DNA of 10,275 nucleotides from the NCBI GenBank assembly GCA_017398245.1, contig JAFQGN010000070.1, forward strand, positions 1-10,275, given 5' to 3'. This document shows positions 1-5,408 of the stretch, in pieces. Origin of the DNA: Clostridia bacterium. Lineage in GTDB: Bacteria > Bacillota_A > Clostridia > Christensenellales > Aristaeellaceae. Within the stretch, counting starts at the first letter, position 1, and each line of letters opens with the position of its first letter. A program made the translations under genes and the position numbers. The notes below the pieces were generated by a model. It was given only the letters and a program-made list of their open reading frames with translations. It was not told the origin of the DNA and ran no database searches.

Positions 1-732
1 CTTTTTGCGCAGAAGCTCGGCCGCACGGGCGATCATCCCGGCGTTTGTCGGCTTGCCGCGCCGTTCATCAATCGTATTTTCAAAAAGGGCATATTGGAGT
101 TCGGCCGGGCCGCTCATCCAGGCTTTTTCGATCGCATGGCGGATGCCCCGTTCCACCTGCTGCGCCTGCGCGCCATGGCGCGCACCCGTCAGCGGATACA
201 GCCCGTGCGAAAGATCCCGCAGCAGCCGCCCGTCCGAAAGCGCGTATTCCAGCGCGGTTTTCAGATATTCCGTGCCTGCATGCCCCTTAGGAAACGAGAG
301 CTTATCCAGCAGTCTGTCGATCTGCGCTTCGCGCCCATAGGCTGCATACAGCCTGTCCTGTGCATTAATATTCGCGCAGGCCTGTATAAATTCCTGCAAA
401 GGCGCGCGATTGCCAAGGCTGCGGGCCGCGCCCATTTCCATTGCGCGCTGCGCATAGCCTTCCATACCCGCGTGTACAGACAGCACCACGCCCGGGGCGA
501 CGTACAGCCCCTCGCGCGGGATCCGGCGCAGAACTTCAAGCCCGTCGTACACCTTCAGCGGAAACTGCAAAACCAGCGCGTCTGTCGGATACGCGCGCAG
601 CAGCTCGATCGCCTCGCGCCCGTCGCCGGTCGTCAGCGCTTCCCAGCCCGCATCGGTAAACGCCCTCGCGCAGGCCATTCGCGCGTTCGGATCCGCCAAG
701 GCCGCAAGAACTCTACCCGGCTTCCCCTGCAT
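1..732 (-). CDS. Spo0A-like response regulator with degenerate receiver (C-terminus cut by window edge)
   Basis: The frame stays open for 244 codons from an ATG at 732, preceded by GGAGG with a 7-nt spacer, to the window edge. Spo0A is the master transcription factor of sporulation: a receiver domain phosphorylated by the phosphorelay, followed by a DNA-binding domain. Residues 1-120 follow the receiver fold, but the phospho-acceptor Asp is Gln (Q56 in ALVLQFP), only one acidic-pocket Asp remains (D14, followed by Pro), the Thr is Ser85, and the conserved Lys is absent after GAARS. Residues 145-244 match the Spo0A effector domain: KGHAGTEYLK, a HGLYP segment, the recognition-helix region VERGIRHAIEKAW, and KPTNAGMIA near the end. 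About 20 residues are probably missing, judging from a usual length near 265. It lies downstream of spoIVB, as spo0A does in many Firmicutes, so it may be the locus ortholog, but phosphorylation cannot work in the usual way. A paralog elsewhere is possible. Confidence 0.85.
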   Translation of the reverse strand, partial: MQGKPGRVLAALADPNARMACARAFTDAGWEALTTGDGREAIELLRAYPTDALVLQFPLKVYDGLEVLRRIPREGLYVAPGVVLSVHAGMEGYAQRAMEMGAARSLGNRAPLQEFIQACANINAQDRLYAAYGREAQIDRLLDKLSFPKGHAGTEYLKTALEYALSDGRLLRDLSHGLYPLTGARHGAQAQQVERGIRHAIEKAWMSGPAELQYALFENTIDERRGKPTNAGMIARAAELLRKK

Positions 733-753
733 GAACGCACCTCCGCTCTTCGC

Positions 754-783
754 ATTGTATCATACACTGCTCATGCGGCGCAA
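754..783 (-). promoter_or_regulatory. Putative sigma-A-type promoter of the Spo0A-like gene
   Basis: On the minus strand a -35-like TTGCGC (778-783) is followed after 18 nt by TACAAT (754-759). A TG one base upstream of the -10 makes it an extended -10. The start codon is about 20 nt downstream, and GGAGG lies between. No clear Spo0A box (TGNCGAA) was seen in the 183-nt gap 733-915, which otherwise holds nothing recognisable. Confidence 0.5.
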
Positions 784-915
784 GAAATGCATTTCCATGA
801 ACTCAGCGTAAAGAATCGCCCATTTTGCGCATTCTGCGCCCGTTTAGCATGGCTCCGCGCCGCAGTTCTTATGCGGACGGGGATGGCAAGCCGTTCACCA
901 TCCGCCGAAAACCCG

Positions 916-1752
916 TCATATGTTCAGCAGCACCAGAGCGACCAAAATCACGCCTAGCGCGATCCACTGCCTCTTTCCCAGTTTTTCCTTGAAAAAGCAC
1001 ACCCCTGCCAGCGTGACCGTCATCAGCGTGGCCACGCTGTAGGTCGGATACGCGATCACCGCCGGAACGCTGCCCAGCGACAAAAGCAAAAACTTCGACG
1101 AAAAGAAGTTCGGAATGCCGATCAGCAGACCAAAGCCGATCTCCGCAAGCCCCGGCTTTTCTTTTTTCGCTGCAGCGAGCGCAACGCACAGCAAAAGCGC
1201 TGCCGCAAACGTGCAAAACAGGAACAGATCCGCATACTGCGCGGCGCCAGTCTGTTCAAACACCTTCGACATCGCGTCCGCGCTGCCACCGGCCAGCAAA
1301 AGCGCCGCCAGCGCCCAGTTGAAGCGCATCTTTTCCCCGCGCGGTTCCATATTGATCAGAAAGATCGCGCCGATCGCGATCAGAAAGCCGACGATCTGCT
1401 GCACCTGCGCGCGTTCACCAAACACCGCGACGGAGACCGCCATCGGCACCAGCAGCCCCAGCTTCATAAACACGTTCGTCAGCACCACGCCGCTGTTTTT
1501 CGTGTTCCACTGCATCAGCATGAACGAACCCAGATACAGCGCGCCGTTGAACGCGCCCATACCCAGCGCCGCGCCCGCGCCGGAGCCCGCCGCCAAACCC
1601 TGTCCATGCAGCGCATATGCGCCGCCCAGCGCCGCGCACATCAGATAGTTCAGCGCAAGCATGCTCGCATTTCCCTTGATCCTGTCCGTGCTCAGCCGCA
1701 TAATGACGGCCACCATCGCGCTCGACGCGATCGCCAGCAGCAAATATCCCAT
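916..1752 (-). CDS. EamA/DMT-family transporter
   Basis: A 278-residue, very hydrophobic protein with about ten membrane segments arranged as two EamA repeats. Each repeat carries the family's charged turn before its last helix: FGERAQ at residues 111-116 and FKEKLGK at 254-260, each followed by a hydrophobic helix. Members of the drug/metabolite transporter superfamily move small metabolites across the cytoplasmic membrane; the substrate cannot be read from sequence. I chose the ATG at 1752 because GGAGG lies 8 nt upstream. The frame is open further upstream to 1809, but that extension would cover the promoter. The gene has its own promoter, so it is probably not co-transcribed with spoIVB. 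It lies between the Spo0A-like gene and a decayed spoIVB tail, and its GC-rich composition matches the chromosome rather than the LRR genes next door. Confidence 0.85.
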   Translation of the reverse strand: MGYLLLAIASSAMVAVIMRLSTDRIKGNASMLALNYLMCAALGGAYALHGQGLAAGSGAGAALGMGAFNGALYLGSFMLMQWNTKNSGVVLTNVFMKLGLLVPMAVSVAVFGERAQVQQIVGFLIAIGAIFLINMEPRGEKMRFNWALAALLLAGGSADAMSKVFEQTGAAQYADLFLFCTFAAALLLCVALAAAKKEKPGLAEIGFGLLIGIPNFFSSKFLLLSLGSVPAVIAYPTYSVATLMTVTLAGVCFFKEKLGKRQWIALGVILVALVLLNI

Positions 1753-1780
1753 TCTTTCATCCTCCGCATTTTCTCCTTCC

Positions 1781-1809
1781 ATGATACCCCGCCCGGGCCG
1801 TCCCGTCAA
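1781..1809 (-). promoter_or_regulatory. Putative promoter of the EamA transporter gene
   Basis: On the minus strand TTGACG (1804-1809) and TATCAT (1781-1786) are separated by exactly 17 nt, a near-consensus vegetative promoter. The predicted transcript would start near 1774, leaving a short leader that contains the GGAGG used by the ATG at 1752. Confidence 0.65.
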
Positions 1810-1841
1810 CCTGCGCGCCGTTCCGCCGCTTCAGCGAACTC

Positions 1842-1869
1842 AAAAACGGCGGGATCGCATGCCACCGCC
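1842..1869 (-). terminator. Possible relic of the spoIVB terminator
   Basis: On the minus strand an imperfect GC-rich hairpin with arms around GGCGG and CCGCC is followed by G and five T. It resembles the working terminator behind intact spoIVB (GGTGGG arm, CCCGCC arm, T run). It lies directly after spoIVB tail relic A, at the expected place except for a deletion of about 20 nt. Stem pairing is poor, so activity is uncertain. Confidence 0.35.
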
Positions 1870-1878
1870 CGGGGTTTT

Positions 1879-1925
1879 ATCGATAGGGATCCCGCAGCCA
1901 TCGTCGGGGCTTTGACCAGCGCATG
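1879..1925 (-). pseudogene. spoIVB 3'-end relic A
   Basis: Read on the minus strand, this segment encodes HALVKAPTM and, after a 1-nt frameshift, GIPID. The intact spoIVB end reads HVLVNDPTMGYGIFIE. Codon-by-codon comparison by eye gives about 37 of 48 bases identical, including CTGGTCAA and GGGATC. Similarity to spoIVB starts at the CAC/CAT His codon, the same point at which relic B starts. The stop-codon region is lost, though a terminator-like hairpin follows. The complement of its His codon creates an ATG on the plus strand at 1923, which is unlikely to be a real start. Confidence 0.7.
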
Positions 1926-1947
1926 GCAAAGGAGTTGATACCACAAG
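1926..1947. repeat. Junction motif beside spoIVB relic A
   Basis: On the minus strand, CTTGTGGTATCAACTCCTTT leads directly into relic A. Nearly the same sequence, CTTGGGGGTATCATCTTA, leads into relic B at 3058-3074. Intact spoIVB upstream of the same codon does not share it, so the motif belongs to the inserted DNA and not to spoIVB. Confidence 0.45.
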
Positions 1948-1965
1948 ATCTTCCGGATCCTTCCG

Positions 1966-1994
1966 TTGAATTCCTTTCACGGATAAAGTATACT
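1966..1994 (+). promoter_or_regulatory. Putative promoter of the plus-strand LRR-like gene
   Basis: TTGAAT (1966-1971) and TATACT (1989-1994) are separated by 17 nt. The predicted start of transcription falls at about 2001, immediately at the GGAAAGGAGG ribosome binding site (2001-2010) that serves the GTG at 2019. This arrangement argues against translation from the ATG at 1923. Confidence 0.6.
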
Positions 1995-2018
1995 GATTCA
2001 GGAAAGGAGGCGCATATC

Positions 2019-2867
2019 GTGGAATACAGGGAACGGGTCATCAACGGCGGATTGTATCTATTTCTGAACGCATTGATTCTGGATGACGAAGACCGTACAG
2101 AAATCCATCATCATGCAGATTGTAAGAATATCGAAATTGAATTAGGTTCTCTGGAATATCTTTGTGTCTTTCCCGCCATTCGTAATTTGATCATAACAGG
2201 CGGGATCCCAACAGCGAAAGGTCTGTCCGCCCTTTATGCGCATTCTGAGTTGGAGCAGCTTGTTCTGGACTATGAGGAAACCGATTCCGACGAGGAAGGA
2301 ATTGATCTTACAAGGTTCCCGAATTTGAAATATGTCCTTTCCCGCTCCAATTTGAATATTCGCAACTACAACCCCGAACAGCAAACCGGCATTCCCATCA
2401 AAGTGTTGAACTACTATCAGGCCGGAAAGCCTGTCAAAGTGGAATACCCCGAAACATACGACCTATATAAAAAAACCGCATTCTGGCTTGTCGGAGTTGA
2501 AGCATACGAAGCCGCCGGAGGAAAGCTTTCGGACATTCTTTTTCCCGCGGAGAAGGAGTTTACCGAACGTCATTTTGGCGAACAGTTTTCCGAACAGATT
2601 GATCGTCTTGCGATCATCCCGATGTGCATGCCGACGGTAACGCTCAAGGAACGAAGATATATCAGCTGGAAAAAACGATATGCAGATATCCGCCTGATCA
2701 TCCCATACGGAGAGTTTTCCCGCAGCAGCCAAACAGAGCGTATCGCACTGTGCAAAAAGAACATACAGGATGCAGTCGAATATGTACGAAAAAAAGACAA
2801 AACATTTGCGGCGAACAGATTTTTAGATGCCGTATGGGCAGCGTTCTCTGCTGTCTTTCCAGAATAA
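2019..2867 (+). CDS. LRR-like protein with a possible immunity-type C-terminal domain, unknown function
   Basis: A 282-residue cytosolic protein without signal peptide or membrane segment. I chose GTG 2019 because AAAGGAGG lies 8 nt upstream and a good promoter lies just before it. The frame is open back to an ATG at 1923, but that ATG has no ribosome site and falls inside a spoIVB relic. Residues about 35-130 show leucine-rich periodicity (IEIELGSLEYL, AIRNLIITGG, ELEQLVLDYE, FPNLKYVLSRSNLNI). Residues 150-282 form a second region with ERRYISWKKRYADIRLIIPY and a helical end. From memory, this style of C-terminus occurs in putative immunity or orphan proteins of Firmicutes; I cannot name a family. 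It is convergent with the LRR gene at 3075-3905, is A+T-rich compared with its flanks, and is bounded by two spoIVB relics, all of which fit acquired DNA. Confidence 0.75.
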   Translation: MEYRERVINGGLYLFLNALILDDEDRTEIHHHADCKNIEIELGSLEYLCVFPAIRNLIITGGIPTAKGLSALYAHSELEQLVLDYEETDSDEEGIDLTRFPNLKYVLSRSNLNIRNYNPEQQTGIPIKVLNYYQAGKPVKVEYPETYDLYKKTAFWLVGVEAYEAAGGKLSDILFPAEKEFTERHFGEQFSEQIDRLAIIPMCMPTVTLKERRYISWKKRYADIRLIIPYGEFSRSSQTERIALCKKNIQDAVEYVRKKDKTFAANRFLDAVWAAFSAVFPE

Positions 2868-2898
2868 AAGCGCGGGCGCTTGCCCACGCTTTTTTTTT
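2868..2898. terminator. Bidirectional terminator between the convergent LRR genes
   Basis: The hairpin GCGCGGGC-GCTT-GCCCACGC (one C-A mismatch) is followed on the plus strand by nine T. On the minus strand the same stem is followed by TTTTATT. It begins right after the stop codon of the plus-strand gene and can also stop transcripts from the minus-strand LRR gene after they cross relic B. Confidence 0.8.
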
Positions 2899-2981
2899 CA
2901 GTCTTTGTGCTTTTCGGGTTTTCGTGCGGTGCAAGCACTTTTTGAAAACCGTGCCGCACCAAGCTGCATTAAGCCGATTCG

Positions 2982-3057
2982 TCAATTTGCCGCCTCCAGC
3001 ATGTTTTCGATGGCGATCGAGCAAGCCCGCACTCAAATCGTTGACCGGCGCATGCGT
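2982..3057 (-). pseudogene. spoIVB 3'-end relic B, with stop codon
   Basis: Read on the minus strand, it encodes THAPVNDLSAG and, after a single-base insertion, SIAIENMLEAAN followed by TGA. The intact spoIVB end is THVLVNDPTMGYGIFIESMLEAAG followed by a stop. Identity by eye is about two thirds over 76 bases, with exact blocks GGTCAACGA and ATGCTGGAGGC. Similarity starts at the ACG-CAY codons, as in relic A, and upstream sequence is unrelated to spoIVB. It begins 17 nt after the stop of the minus-strand LRR gene. There is no start codon or ribosome site suited to expression, so this is a displaced gene end and not a gene. Confidence 0.75.
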
Positions 3058-3074
3058 AAGATGATACCCCCAAG
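3058..3074. repeat. Junction motif beside spoIVB relic B
   Basis: On the minus strand, CTTGGGGGTATCATCTTA fills the gap between the LRR stop codon (TAG, 3075-3077) and relic B. It pairs with the similar sequence next to relic A at 1926-1947, differing by a few substitutions and small gaps. Confidence 0.45.
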
Positions 3075-3905
3075 CTAAGCTTCGTTCCGATACTTCTTTA
3101 CCAATGCATCGAACTGGGCCACATACTTGTCCAGCCGCTTTTGATGCTGGGGCAAATCCAATCCCGGCTTGCGGAAACCGCAGACCCGGACGTCATTCAA
3201 CAAGGCATCTTCTTTATTATATGCACAAAGGCATTTCCCCGAAAGATCCGGATACTTTGCCACGATCCATGCGATCTCTTCCGTTGTCAGCATGCCGGCG
3301 TCAAAGTCAAACCGCTCAAGCGCAGGCAGCGTTTTTAATGTGTCCATATTCTTGTCTGCCAACCGAATGCCGTTCAGCCCAAGATGCTTCAGCGCAGGCA
3401 TATTCGCAAAGCATTCCAAAGACTCCATGGGGTAATGATTAAACACACTTCCAGAGAAAAACACGTTTTCCATCACTTTAGATGTTTTCAGCAGGCCAGG
3501 CTTCAGCGTAATTCGCTTTGCGTCGCTGACGGAGATGGTTCTCAACGACGTGTTGCACTCCATGTTCCACAGTTTATCGGCACGGATATTCCAATACAGG
3601 GATACTTCCTCCAGACAGTCCAGATCTTCCAGCGGAGAAAAGTCCTGAATCAGCTGACACTTAAAGAAGTAGAGATAGCGATATGTTTTTCCATAGTGCT
3701 GCACAAAATACTCCAGACTCTGCTGATTCATGCCGCAAATTTGCAGAATTTCCGAATTCTTTCCCGTAGACATTTCGTAATCCACGTCGTCCGGGGTCAT
3801 ACAGCAGGGGGAAAGCGCGTCTCCCTTGATATTTTCGGGACGGGAGATAAACAAGCGTTTCGGGGTATCACTTGCATGAATAAAGAACTCTTTATTTCTC
3901 GCCAT
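3075..3905 (-). CDS. Leucine-rich-repeat protein, unknown function
   Basis: A 276-residue soluble protein starting at ATG 3905, with GGAGG 8 nt upstream. There is no signal peptide or membrane segment. Residues about 75-200 carry irregular leucine-rich repeats, for example LEDLDCLEEVSLYWN, MPALKHLGLNGIRLAD and LKTLPALERFDFDAG. A C-terminal region after residue 205 has EIAWIVAKYPDLSGK, a KEDALLNDVRVCGFRKPGL stretch and a basic helical end (HQKRLDKYVAQFDALVKKY). Such LRR orphans are common in Clostridia; their roles are largely unknown, and some may be immunity or binding modules. The gene lies between the terminator of spoIVB and a displaced spoIVB tail, and it is A+T-rich for this chromosome, which suggests insertion. 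It is not an obvious close paralog of the plus-strand LRR-like protein. Confidence 0.8.
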   Translation of the reverse strand: MARNKEFFIHASDTPKRLFISRPENIKGDALSPCCMTPDDVDYEMSTGKNSEILQICGMNQQSLEYFVQHYGKTYRYLYFFKCQLIQDFSPLEDLDCLEEVSLYWNIRADKLWNMECNTSLRTISVSDAKRITLKPGLLKTSKVMENVFFSGSVFNHYPMESLECFANMPALKHLGLNGIRLADKNMDTLKTLPALERFDFDAGMLTTEEIAWIVAKYPDLSGKCLCAYNKEDALLNDVRVCGFRKPGLDLPQHQKRLDKYVAQFDALVKKYRNEA

Positions 3906-3928
3906 GTATTTCTCCTCCGTTTTCTTTT

Positions 3929-3956
3929 ATCATATCATAAAATACTCAAAACACAA
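3929..3956 (-). promoter_or_regulatory. Putative promoter of the minus-strand LRR gene
   Basis: On the minus strand TTGTGT (3951-3956) and TATGAT (3929-3934) are separated by 16 nt in an A+T-rich stretch between the spoIVB terminator and the LRR ribosome site. The gene therefore probably has its own promoter and does not depend on sporulation read-through. Confidence 0.5.
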
Positions 3957-3957
3957 G

Positions 3958-3983
3958 AAAAAAGGCGGGAGCAAGCTCCCACC
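3958..3983 (-). terminator. spoIVB terminator
   Basis: On the minus strand GGTGGGAGC and GCTCCCGCC form a nine-pair stem (one G-T pair) with a tight loop, followed by six T. It starts 6 nt after the spoIVB stop codon. Confidence 0.85.
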
Positions 3984-3989
3984 CTGCGG

Positions 3990-5243
3990 TCATCCCGCTG
4001 CCTCCAGCATACTCTCTATAAAGATCCCGTAGCCCATTGTCGGGTCGTTGACCAGCACGTGCGTCACCGCGCCCGCCAGCTTTCCATCCTGAATGATCGG
4101 ACTGCCGCTCATCCCCTGCACGATGCCGCCCGTCTTTGTCAGCAGGCGCGCGTCGGTGATCCGCAGAACAAGCCCGCGCTGCGCAGACCCGCTTTGCTGC
4201 GATACGCGCACAATCTCGCAGCTGTACCTCTGCGGCGGTCCGTTGTCGATCTGCGAAATGACTACCGCCGGGCCTGTGCGCACCTCGTCCCGGCTCATGA
4301 TCGGGATCGCTTCAGCCCCCGGCGCTGCGAAGTATACGCCGTAGATGCCGTAGTCCGTGTTCCGCTCTATACTGCCGATCGCCTGCGTCTGGTCAAAAAA
4401 ACTGCCCACCAGCTCACCCGGCGCGCCTGCTTCGCCCCGGCGCACGTCGGCGACTGCGCTGTCGTAAATCTCGCCCTCGGACAGCAGCATGCGCGTGTTC
4501 GTGTCGATATCGGAGATTGAATGCCCCAGCGCGCCGTAGCGGCCGGTCTGCGGGTCGATAAAGCTCAGCGTGCCTACGCCCGCCGTGCTGTCGCGCACCC
4601 ATGCGCCCAGCCTCCAGTGCCCGTCGCGCGGATCCTGCGCAGGCTGCACTGTGCGCTCGAATCGCTCCCCTCCTCGCTCGATTGTGAGCCGCATTTCGCG
4701 CCCGCCTGCCGTCTCCACACACGCTTCCAGTTCTTCCGCGCTGCCGATGCCGATCCCGTCCGCCTCCAGAATGCTGTCGCCCGAGCGCAGCCCCGCAGCA
4801 TAGGCCGGGCTCGGCGCAGGACCGACGTCGCTCGTGCCTACCAGGAGTACGCCCTGTGTCTCCATCGCCACGCCGATCAGACTGCCGCCGGGGATCAGCA
4901 TTTTTTCCTCTTCGATGGATACGCTCATGGTTTTCACGGGCATAATACCCATCAGCCGTAAAACGATCTCACCCGTGCCTTCCTGTCGGGCGATCAGCTG
5001 CCCCTCCGATGCTCCGCCCTTTTCGATACAGCCGTTTGCGTCTGCCTGTACCAGCGCAGGAAGCTCCAGATACAGCTCGCTTCCTTTGCGCAGATGCACT
5101 CTCCCGGGTGTTTGCCAAAGCGTCTGTGCCGTCGGTGAAATCCCCGCCCAAAGAAGCGCCGCTGCGAGCAAAACGCCCGCTCTTCTTTTGTATACTGCCG
5201 CTCTTGTGTCTCTGTCGCGCAGTCCTCCCGTCCTTTTTGCCAT
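3990..5243 (-). CDS. spoIVB: SpoIVB peptidase (stage IV sporulation protein B)
   Basis: SpoIVB is a PDZ-containing serine peptidase (family S55) made in the forespore and acting in the intermembrane space. It cleaves SpoIVFA, which frees SpoIVFB to activate pro-sigma-K. Here 417 residues agree with the roughly 425 of Bacillus subtilis. A membrane anchor spans about residues 22-36. The PDZ domain follows the family signature LIPGGSLIGVAMETQGVLLVG and covers about 116-200. The catalytic residues are H241 (GHSISD), D364 (ITDARLL) and S379 (GIVQGMSGSPI); the 15-residue Asp-Ser spacing matches B. subtilis D363-S378. I chose ATG 5243 because GAGGGG lies 9 nt upstream; an ATG at 5252 abuts that site, and the frame extends to 5393 only through a terminator. 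No clear sigma-F or sigma-G promoter was found in the 5244-5345 gap. The C-terminus ends at ESMLEAAG, slightly shorter than in Bacillus. Confidence 0.95.
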   Translation of the reverse strand: MAKRTGGLRDRDTRAAVYKRRAGVLLAAALLWAGISPTAQTLWQTPGRVHLRKGSELYLELPALVQADANGCIEKGGASEGQLIARQEGTGEIVLRLMGIMPVKTMSVSIEEEKMLIPGGSLIGVAMETQGVLLVGTSDVGPAPSPAYAAGLRSGDSILEADGIGIGSAEELEACVETAGGREMRLTIERGGERFERTVQPAQDPRDGHWRLGAWVRDSTAGVGTLSFIDPQTGRYGALGHSISDIDTNTRMLLSEGEIYDSAVADVRRGEAGAPGELVGSFFDQTQAIGSIERNTDYGIYGVYFAAPGAEAIPIMSRDEVRTGPAVVISQIDNGPPQRYSCEIVRVSQQSGSAQRGLVLRITDARLLTKTGGIVQGMSGSPIIQDGKLAGAVTHVLVNDPTMGYGIFIESMLEAAG

Positions 5244-5345
5244 TTTGGTCATCCCCTCTGCTGCCATTTGGCCCAACGCCGCATTTACGTTGCCCGCGCG
5301 CCGCGCCGACCATACCGGCAAAGGCAGGAAAGAAGGAGGATTATT

Positions 5346-5386
5346 CCAAAAACAAAAGAGCGCTTTCCTTCTGGAAAACGCCCTTT
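5346..5386 (-). terminator. Terminator of the transport operon
   Basis: On the minus strand GGGCGTTTTCC and GGAAAGCGCTC form an 11-pair stem (two G-T pairs) around an AGAA loop, followed by TTTTGTTTTTGG. It separates the MacB-like gene from spoIVB, so spoIVB needs its own promoter. Confidence 0.85.
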
Positions 5387-5408
5387 TCATCAAATCCGTA
5401 TAAGCAGA

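Noticed and set aside
94..957. Long plus-strand open frame of 287 codons
   Set aside because: It is opposite the Spo0A-like gene, shares its codon register, and yields an Arg/Gln/His-rich protein without domains. GC-rich codon bias explains its length.
2924..2959. Inverted GTGCGG / CCGCAC with an internal GTGCAAGCAC hairpin
   Set aside because: It could be a second terminator or element end, but the arms are short and the spacing loose. The neighbouring hairpin at 2868-2898 already serves as terminator.
3384..4520. Plus-strand open frame of 378 codons across the LRR gene and spoIVB
   Set aside because: It spans two genes and a terminator on the other strand, with no ribosome site or domain.
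5244..5345. Search for a sigma-F or sigma-G promoter before spoIVB
   Set aside because: GGAATA near the right side resembles a sigma-G -35, but no CATA-type -10 is found at the proper distance, so no promoter is called.
5244..5393. N-terminal extension of the SpoIVB frame
   Set aside because: It would run through the upstream operon's terminator, and SpoIVB proteins begin with a short cytoplasmic piece and membrane anchor as seen from 5243.
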